49,548 nucleotides of DNA from an uncultured Opitutia bacterium. GTDB lineage: Bacteria; Verrucomicrobiota; Verrucomicrobiia; Opitutales; Opitutaceae. A model generated the notes under the pieces. It saw only the letters and a program-made list of their open reading frames with translations, did not search any database and was not told where the DNA came from. The position numbers were made by a program, and so were the translations under genes. The DNA lies in NCBI GenBank assembly GCA_903872425.1, contig CAIQKQ010000168.1, positions 1-49,548 of the forward strand, given 5' to 3'. Shown here piece by piece: positions 43,549 to 49,548 of this stretch (position 1 is the first letter of the stretch; each line of letters starts with the position of its first letter).

Positions 43549-46500
43549 AACAAATCGGCCATGTCATGATTTTGGCGTCAGCGGGCTCGGGAAAGACCTA
43601 CGCGCTGACGAACCGATACATCGCGCTACTGGCTGGCGGCGCGGCGCCAGAGCGGATCGTCGCGCTGACGTTCACCCGCAAGGCGGCAGGGGAGTTTTTT
43701 GACGAGATTCTAAAAAAACTCGCTGACGCGGCGGCGGACCCGGGTGCGGCGGAAAAGTTAGCGCGGCAGATCAGCGGGAGAGACGAGGCGGAGGACAAAC
43801 AGCGCGCCGTGCCCCACTCTGGCACGCCCGGACCAGCGGATTTTATGCGGCTGCTTCGGGCAGTGGTCGACGCGATGCCGCGGCTGGGCCTCGGCACGCT
43901 CGACAGCTTTTTTGCACGCGTGGTGCGAAATTTTCCGCTGGAACTCGGACTTGGCGGTGAGTTTGCGCTGCTGGAGGGTGCGGCGGCGCAGGTGGCGCGG
44001 CGGCGCACCCTAGCGCGGCTGTTCACGGCGACGGCCGGCGGGCCGGGCGCGGCGCAGCGGGAGTTTATCGAGGCGTTCAAGCGGGCGACGTTTGGTGCGG
44101 AAGAGAAACAATTGACGGGGAAACTTGACGCGTTTCTCGACGCGCACGCGGAGACGTTTCTCGATGCGCCGCGCGCGGAGTGTTGGGGCGAGGCGCGGCG
44201 CATCTGGCCTGACGGCAACGCGTGGCTCGCGGCGGTCGGTCGCCGCGAGGCTGCCGCGCAGGCGCTGCACGCGGCGTTGCCGTGGGAGACGCTCGGCGAC
44301 AAGCCGCGCGCGCGGCTGGAGAATTTTTTTGTCGCGCTGCCGGAGTGGTCGCCGGGCGCGCCCCTGCCGCCGCCGGTCGAGTATCTGGTGGGGAACGCGT
44401 TTAAGGTCTGGGATGAATTGCGCGCGGGCCGGGCCGACCTGACGCTCGAAAGAAAAAAAGTGTCGCTCGCGCCGCCAGCCTGCGCGGCGCTCATCACGCT
44501 GGTGTCGGCCATCGCTGGCGCGGAGCTGGCGAGGCGGCTGGAGATGACGCGGGGGATTTACGACGTGGTGCAGGGATATGAGGCAGTCTATCACGACGCA
44601 GTGCGGCGCTGCGGGCGGCTGACGTTTGCAGACGTCACGCGGCTCCTACAGCCGGTCGCGCTCGCGTGTGACACAGGAGAAGAGCCAAAGGCAAAGGGCG
44701 CAGGAGAGGAGGGTGGGCGGCTGCTGATTGATTGGCGGCTCGACGCGCAATTCGATCACTGGCTGCTCGACGAATTTCAAGACACGAGCTTCGCGCAGTG
44801 GAGCGTGCTGCGGAACCTGATTGACGAGGCGGTGCAGGACGCGGAGGGACGGCGCACCTTTTTCTATGTGGGCGACGTGAAGCAGGCGATCTTCGCCTGG
44901 CGTGAGGGAGACGCGCGGCTGTTCCGGGAAATTTTCAACCACTACAACGCTGCAGCGCCCGAGGCGATCGCCGAGGAGCATCTCACGAGTTCGTGGCGGT
45001 CGGGGCCAGCTGTGATCGCGATGGTCAACCGCGTGCTCGGCGACGAGGCGGCACTGCGCAGACTGCTGCCGCTGGCGGTTGCGGCGCGCTGGTCGCACGA
45101 ATGGCGAGCGCACACGAGTGCGCGGGTACAGCTCGGCGGCTACGCGGAGCTGCGGCACGCGGACGACGAGGAGGGACGGTTTGCTGCGACATTGAATATA
45201 TTGCGTGAGACAGAGCCGCGAGCGCGCGGACTGACAGCGGCCGTGCTGGTGCAGAAAAATGACACGGCCGCACGGCTGGCCGACTACTTGCGGCGCGAAG
45301 GTGGCCTGGCGGCTGTGGCTGAGAGCGACCTGCACGTCGCGACGGACAACCCGCTGACGTGCGCCTTGCTCGCCCTGTTGCGTGCGGCGGCGCATCCAGG
45401 GGATACGTTTGCCCAAGCGCATTTGCGCATGACACCGCTCGGCACGGCGCTGGCGGCGGCCGGCCTCGGCTCGCCCGACTCGCTCACGCGGCGCGTACTG
45501 AGCGAGCTGCACACGGTAGGGGTGGCCGCGACACTGGAGCATTGGCTACGTGCACTAGAGCCGGCGCTCGCGGCAAACGACGAGTTCAGTCGGACGCGCG
45601 GGCAGCAGCTGGTTGAACTAGCGCGGGAGTTCGATGAGGGCGGGCGGCGTGACGTGGCGGAGTTTCTTGCGATGGCCGAGGCGCACACGGTGCGCGACGC
45701 CGACGCGGCGGGCACCGTGCGCGTCATGACGGTCCACAAGGCGAAAGGGCTGGGGTTCGACCTCGTGATTTTGCCGGACCTCGAGGGGCAATCGCTGGCC
45801 CAACGGCGCAACGGGCTGGCGGTCCACAAAAACGCGGAGCGTGAAGTAGAATGGATTTTGGATTTGCCCGCGAAAATTTTTCGCGAACACGACCCAGTCT
45901 TGGCGGCGCACGTCGCCGGCGAAGAAGGGGACGCAGCCTACGAAGAGCTGTGCAAACTTTATGTGGCGATGACGCGGGCGAAACGCGCCATGTATGTCGT
46001 CACCGAGCCGCGCAAGGCATCGGCGCAGTCGAACAATTTTCCGAAGCTGCTGCTCGAGACCTTGGGCGAAGAATGGAGCACGGGTGACGCGCGGTGGTTC
46101 GACGCGGTGGCGCGAGCGAAGGAGCCTGGAGTCGGAACCCAGGAACCACGCGCTGGAGACCGCGTGCTAGAGCCGCTGCAGGGCGTACCAGGTGTGGCGC
46201 GGCTGGTGGCGCGGCGTCCATCGGGAGAGAAACGTAGCACGGTGGACGGGGCGGCGCTATTTGCGCTGGCGGCCGGGGGGAGCGCGGAATTTGGGTTGGC
46301 GGTGCATGCGCTGCTGGCGGAGGTGGAGTGGGGCGGAGCGGGGGGCGGAGTACCGGAGATTGGAGCCGGAAAACTGGAAGCAGCCTGGCGGGCACGCGGC
46401 GAAGACACGGCGGCCCGCGAGGTCGCGCTGGGGTGTCTACGCGCGCCAGCGCTGACCGGCGTGTGGGCACGGCCGGACACGCGCGCGGAAGTGTGGCGGG

Positions 46501-46766
46501 AGCGCGGTTTCGAGGTGGTGCTCGACGGGCAGTGGGTGACGGGAATTTTTGACCGGGTCGTGATCGAGCGCGCGGCCGATGGGCGAGCGCTCGGCGCAAC
46601 GGTGTTTGATTTCAAGACCGATGCCGTGCCCGACCCAGCACGGCACGCAGGGCAGATGAGGCTATATCAGCAAGCGGCGGCGCGGCTGCTCGGCCTGCCA
46701 GGGTCGGCGGTACGGGCCGAGTTGGTGTTCACGGCGACGCGGGCGCGGATGGAGCTGGCGTGGTGA
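43545..46766 (+). CDS. AddA-like UvrD-family helicase-nuclease
   Basis: A 1073-residue SF1 helicase subunit. The Walker A motif is near the N-terminus (ILASAGSGKTYALTNRYIALL), motif Ia is IVALTFTRKAAGEFFDEIL, motif II is HWLLDEFQDTS, motif III is FYVGDVKQAIFAWREGDARLF, and motif V/VI region VMTVHKAKGLGFDLVILPDLEG and YVAMTRAKRAMYVV are all present. The end carries a nuclease-like GIFDRVVI and VFDFKTDAV with QMRLYQQAAARLL, as in AddA and RecB. It overlaps the AddB-like gene, forming the usual addBA order. Confidence 0.9.
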   Translation: MKQIGHVMILASAGSGKTYALTNRYIALLAGGAAPERIVALTFTRKAAGEFFDEILKKLADAAADPGAAEKLARQISGRDEAEDKQRAVPHSGTPGPADFMRLLRAVVDAMPRLGLGTLDSFFARVVRNFPLELGLGGEFALLEGAAAQVARRRTLARLFTATAGGPGAAQREFIEAFKRATFGAEEKQLTGKLDAFLDAHAETFLDAPRAECWGEARRIWPDGNAWLAAVGRREAAAQALHAALPWETLGDKPRARLENFFVALPEWSPGAPLPPPVEYLVGNAFKVWDELRAGRADLTLERKKVSLAPPACAALITLVSAIAGAELARRLEMTRGIYDVVQGYEAVYHDAVRRCGRLTFADVTRLLQPVALACDTGEEPKAKGAGEEGGRLLIDWRLDAQFDHWLLDEFQDTSFAQWSVLRNLIDEAVQDAEGRRTFFYVGDVKQAIFAWREGDARLFREIFNHYNAAAPEAIAEEHLTSSWRSGPAVIAMVNRVLGDEAALRRLLPLAVAARWSHEWRAHTSARVQLGGYAELRHADDEEGRFAATLNILRETEPRARGLTAAVLVQKNDTAARLADYLRREGGLAAVAESDLHVATDNPLTCALLALLRAAAHPGDTFAQAHLRMTPLGTALAAAGLGSPDSLTRRVLSELHTVGVAATLEHWLRALEPALAANDEFSRTRGQQLVELAREFDEGGRRDVAEFLAMAEAHTVRDADAAGTVRVMTVHKAKGLGFDLVILPDLEGQSLAQRRNGLAVHKNAEREVEWILDLPAKIFREHDPVLAAHVAGEEGDAAYEELCKLYVAMTRAKRAMYVVTEPRKASAQSNNFPKLLLETLGEEWSTGDARWFDAVARAKEPGVGTQEPRAGDRVLEPLQGVPGVARLVARRPSGEKRSTVDGAALFALAAGGSAEFGLAVHALLAEVEWGGAGGGVPEIGAGKLEAAWRARGEDTAAREVALGCLRAPALTGVWARPDTRAEVWRERGFEVVLDGQWVTGIFDRVVIERAADGRALGATVFDFKTDAVPDPARHAGQMRLYQQAAARLLGLPGSAVRAELVFTATRARMELAW

Positions 46767-46932
46767 GCTTGGGCACACCCGGAAGGATCACGGCGACGCG
46801 GAATTTTTCCGCAGGCAGCCAAGCAACCAGGAGCGGTTTTAGTAGAAATTTTTGGAAGAGCGGACGTTTGGAGGCAAGGCTGAGGGCCTGAGCGCGAGTG
46901 AGCTCGCGGCCAATGAAGATGAACACCTTCAC
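46729..46932 (-). CDS. Possible small protein downstream of aguA
   Basis: A 67-residue frame starting GTG 46932 (MKVFIFIGRELTRAQAL) and ending inside the 3' end of the AddA-like gene on the other strand. The middle is hydrophobic with basic residues (FLLKPLLVAWLPAEKFRVAVILPG). It begins 35 bases after the aguA stop on the same strand. I do not recognise it, and it may be a chance frame. Confidence 0.3.
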   Translation of the reverse strand: MKVFIFIGRELTRAQALSLASKRPLFQKFLLKPLLVAWLPAEKFRVAVILPGVPKLTTPAPSAPASP

Positions 46933-46966
46933 CGGCCTGATTTTCAGGGGTTCCGCGCATCCGCGC

Positions 46967-49183
46967 TCACTTCGCCCCGGGGTGGCCGGGTGCGAAGCGG
47001 ATGACGGATGTCTTGTAATAGTCGAGGTCGTGCGCGGGCTGCTCAACGCCCGCAGGGAGCGGGCGATGCGAGAAGGTTTGGAAATACAGCAGGCACGCAT
47101 CGCGCCAGTCACGGGCGTCGGACTCCTGCCGCACGAGCCGCTGCTTCACCTCGGTAAAACGCTCGTTGTCGATCAGGCCTTTGAGCGAGTCCCACTCGCG
47201 CTGTATCACGCGGACTTCGTTCACGCCTTGTTGGTAGCGCAACGCCAGCTCGTCCCAAAAAATGCGGCCGGATTTCATCTGGTGGTCCCACGCGATATGG
47301 TGAAACCAAAGCAGGAGATTTTCCGGGACGGTGTCCGCGTTGCCCCAGAGCGTGGCGAGCTGCGGGGCGTATTGCTCCAGCGCATTGGAGCCGGTGGCGG
47401 TGCGGTTTGCGCCGAGACCGAGAGCGTCGGCTTGGTGGTAATAAGGCGGCGACCAGTCGGGGCGGGTGGTGTTGGCGATAGGCCATGGGCCGGGGCCGTA
47501 GTGATTACCCTCAGCCATAATGTGATGCAGACCGAGCGGCATCGAGTAATTGACGACTGTCTCGCGTGAGCCGAGTAGGATCTTTTTGATGGTAGCCACG
47601 ACTTTAGGGTCGGAGCCGTAGGTGAGGCGTACCCACTCGTCGGCAATTTGCTCGGACGTGAGGGTATGGTCCCACGCGAGGCGGCCGAAGGCATACCAGT
47701 TGGCCTGCGCAAGCGGGTGGCCGGTCCAGTTGCGGTCGCTGCCAGTGTTGGCGACGCCGACGATCATACTGAGGGGGAGCTGGTGCAACGTGCCATCGGC
47801 GACATGGGCGACGGTGGCGGTCGGGGACGAGGCGATTAGCACGCCTTGCCGGGCATTATCTAGATCAACCAGCCGACTGGCAAACGTGTCCGCCTCCAGT
47901 ACCTCTTTCCACATCGGAGCCAAGTACGCCAGTTGGGTGGACTGGCCAAGGTATTCCTGCGTGATCTGGAGTTCAGGGGCCATGACGGTTTTTTTCATGC
48001 CGCCAAAGAGCGGAGAGAACGGCTCGCGCGGCATGAAGTCGAGGGGGCCATTTTTCACTTGGAGTACAACGTTGTCGCGGAATTTGCCGTCGAGCGGCAT
48101 GAATTCGCTGTAGGCCTGCTTCACACGGTCCTCTTTCACGTCGGCCCCGTAGACGAACGCGCGCCACATCACGACGCCGCCGTGCGGCGCAAGTGCGTCG
48201 GCCATCATGTTCGCGCCATCGGCGTGGGTGCGCTTGTATTCTTGGGGGCCGGGCTGGCCCTCGGAGTTGGCCTTCACAAGGAAGCCGCCGAAGTCGGGGA
48301 TGAAGGTGTAGATCTCGTCCACCTTGGCCTTCCACCACGCGGCGACAGCCGGGTCGAGCGGGTCGGCGGTCTTGAGGCCACCGATCTCGAGGGGCGCGCT
48401 GAAACGGGCCGTGAGATAAACGCGCACGCCGTAGGGCCGAAATTCCTCGGCGAGTGCGGCTACCTTGCGGAGATAGACGGGCGTGAGGATGAGGGCGTTG
48501 GCGTTGACGTTGTTGAGCACAACGCCGTTGAGACCGACCGAGGCGAGCGCGCGGGCGTAGTCACGGTAGCGCGGGCTACGAATCTCGGGCAGGTAAAACC
48601 ATTCCCACAGCGACTGCCCCGCATAGCCACGCTCGACGAAGCGGTCGAGATTATCCCAGTGGTCGAGCAGGCGGCGCTGGATTTTAGGGGCGCTAGTGGT
48701 ATCAAGCTGGGCAAGAGGCAGGCCGAGCTGAACGTGGCGGAGCAGGGCGAATACACCGTAGAGCACGCCAATATCACTTACGGAAGAAATGACTACACGA
48801 TCTGATGGCTCGTGACGTAGAGTGTAAAACTCAGGAGGGTTGCGGTACTTGTCATACCAAGATTTAAGCTCCGCCCATGAGGGCAACTCCACGGTGGACC
48901 TGTTTGATACAGTAATTTTTACCTCGGGGCCGAGCAAACCCCGCAGGCCAATAGCAAGCTCTTCGCGCGCCATGGCAAGTGTCGGTGAATCAACGCCGGT
49001 GGGGGTCGACAGAACAATCTGTTGTAACGCCGTCGCGTAGCGCGCGCGCAGCGGCTCGTCGGTGATGCGGTCGTAGCGCAACCAGAGTCGGTAACCATCC
49101 TCGGCGCGGGCAGGAGTGAATGCGGCGCTGGTGAGAGCGGCGAGGGAAAGCCAGAACGTCAGACGGAAAATCGGAGGCAGCAT
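46967..49183 (-). CDS. aguA: Alpha-glucuronidase, GH67
   Basis: Removes 4-O-methyl-glucuronic acid side groups from xylo-oligosaccharides. The 738-residue protein has a signal peptide (cleavage after TPARA, about residue 27), so it is periplasmic or secreted. The GH67 catalytic core is recognisable: VLNNVNANALILTP, GFLVKANSEGQPGPQEY with acid Glu308, KNGPLDFMPREP with Asp382 and QITQEYLG with Glu410. The spacings of 74 and 28 residues match E292, D365 and E393 of the Cellvibrio enzyme (73 and 28). Start ATG 49183. It fits with the xylFGH importer. Confidence 0.95.
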   Translation of the reverse strand: MLPPIFRLTFWLSLAALTSAAFTPARAEDGYRLWLRYDRITDEPLRARYATALQQIVLSTPTGVDSPTLAMAREELAIGLRGLLGPEVKITVSNRSTVELPSWAELKSWYDKYRNPPEFYTLRHEPSDRVVISSVSDIGVLYGVFALLRHVQLGLPLAQLDTTSAPKIQRRLLDHWDNLDRFVERGYAGQSLWEWFYLPEIRSPRYRDYARALASVGLNGVVLNNVNANALILTPVYLRKVAALAEEFRPYGVRVYLTARFSAPLEIGGLKTADPLDPAVAAWWKAKVDEIYTFIPDFGGFLVKANSEGQPGPQEYKRTHADGANMMADALAPHGGVVMWRAFVYGADVKEDRVKQAYSEFMPLDGKFRDNVVLQVKNGPLDFMPREPFSPLFGGMKKTVMAPELQITQEYLGQSTQLAYLAPMWKEVLEADTFASRLVDLDNARQGVLIASSPTATVAHVADGTLHQLPLSMIVGVANTGSDRNWTGHPLAQANWYAFGRLAWDHTLTSEQIADEWVRLTYGSDPKVVATIKKILLGSRETVVNYSMPLGLHHIMAEGNHYGPGPWPIANTTRPDWSPPYYHQADALGLGANRTATGSNALEQYAPQLATLWGNADTVPENLLLWFHHIAWDHQMKSGRIFWDELALRYQQGVNEVRVIQREWDSLKGLIDNERFTEVKQRLVRQESDARDWRDACLLYFQTFSHRPLPAGVEQPAHDLDYYKTSVIRFAPGHPGAK

Positions 49184-49362
49184 GGGAGTAAATTGCGGGG
49201 GGCGACGCTGGAGGACGCCTCCTCCGAAGGTTGTTGAAAAAACTACGCTCATTTCGCCGTTGCCGACGCGTAAATGCGGAAAGGCCCGCTCACTTGGAGT
49301 ATTCCGATGTGTGCGAGCAATCCGTACGGTTGGTGGCCACGGCCGCCGACGGCGGCCATAAC

Positions 49363-49548
49363 ATGGAGGCAGGGGAGGAAGGGGTAGGGGCTTTTCATGA
49401 AAGCAAAAGTGCCGCACAAGCTGGTTTTAATGGGCTTTTTCGCAAGGCTTATGTGGACACCTTTCTCACCGAGACCGACGGGCAGACGGCCGGGGTGCGC
49501 CAAAATTGCCACCGCGTCGGCGAGTTGGCAGTCGAGATCCTCGCCGGG
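49363..49548 (+). CDS. Partial reading frame, possible C-terminal part of a LacI-type regulator
   Basis: An open frame from ATG 49363 runs off the right edge (62 codons seen); the same frame is open back to at least 49228. The visible end, TAGVRQNCHRVGELAVEILAG, resembles the last helix region of LacI-family effector domains (pattern GVxQN...VGExAV). A normal LacI protein would need about 300 residues before that, and they are not there. It is therefore either a regulator remnant or another protein. It is divergent from aguA. Confidence 0.35.
   Translation, partial: MEAGEEGVGAFHESKSAAQAGFNGLFRKAYVDTFLTETDGQTAGVRQNCHRVGELAVEILAG

Overview
The window is a GC-rich bacterial chromosome segment that reads most like a Verrucomicrobia/Opitutae genome. 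The reasons are a eukaryotic-type (GSII) glutamine synthetase, a DUF5069 protein, many starts without a clear Shine-Dalgarno, recurring extragenic palindromes that begin GTAG and end CTAC, and a glucuronoxylan-use theme (GH67 alpha-glucuronidase plus a xylose ABC transporter). This assignment is inference from content; no rRNA or tRNA gene was seen. No gap between genes exceeds 300 bases, and I saw no CRISPR array, insertion sequence or prophage.

Layout. 0-4.4 kb: purC, a secreted alpha/beta hydrolase, two unfamiliar proteins sharing an LIDxGKxP repeat, and carA. 4.5-7.4 kb: the classical rpmH-rnpA-yidD-yidC block (no dnaA visible). 7.5-14.1 kb: a YebC-type regulator, then metX and metW separated by a complete xylFGH-type sugar transporter. 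14.2-16 kb: small conserved or unknown proteins and a MOSC protein. 16.2-17.7 kb: an ECF sigma factor operon with a small membrane protein and a CnrX/Spy-like periplasmic protein. 17.8-20.4 kb: gamma-glutamylcyclotransferase-like gene, the small SRP RNA, a cysteine-rich secreted peptide, and dnaX with a run of ten A and a -1 frame extension that fits programmed production of gamma and tau. 20.4-21.6 kb: a PP2C phosphatase overlapping a minimal kinase-like gene. 21.9-23 kb: glnII with a candidate sigma-54 promoter and a strong terminator. 23-29.4 kb: small membrane protein, BaiN/HI0933 flavoprotein, second PP2C, DinG-like helicase, and two SPFH proteins.

29.7-34.8 kb is a metal-handling cluster: on the minus strand an unknown exported protein, a CusF-like lipoprotein and an outer-membrane protein, divergent from a P1B-4-type ATPase that overlaps a dimethylargininase-like gene. 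34.9-37.8 kb holds two tandem C-type-lectin-like paralogues, a decayed L,D-transpeptidase fragment between them, and an intact L,D-transpeptidase that starts head to head with asd. 39-46.8 kb: RNase HIII, ribosomal protein S20 with terminator, and an AddB/AddA-like helicase-nuclease pair. The right end has a secreted alpha-glucuronidase and a partial reading frame that may be the end of a LacI-type regulator.

The strongest observations are the dnaX slippage site, the LIDxGKxP repeat pair, the kinase-like/PP2C overlap, the candidate sigma-54 promoter of glnII, the cloverleaf palindromes, and the L,D-transpeptidase fossil.
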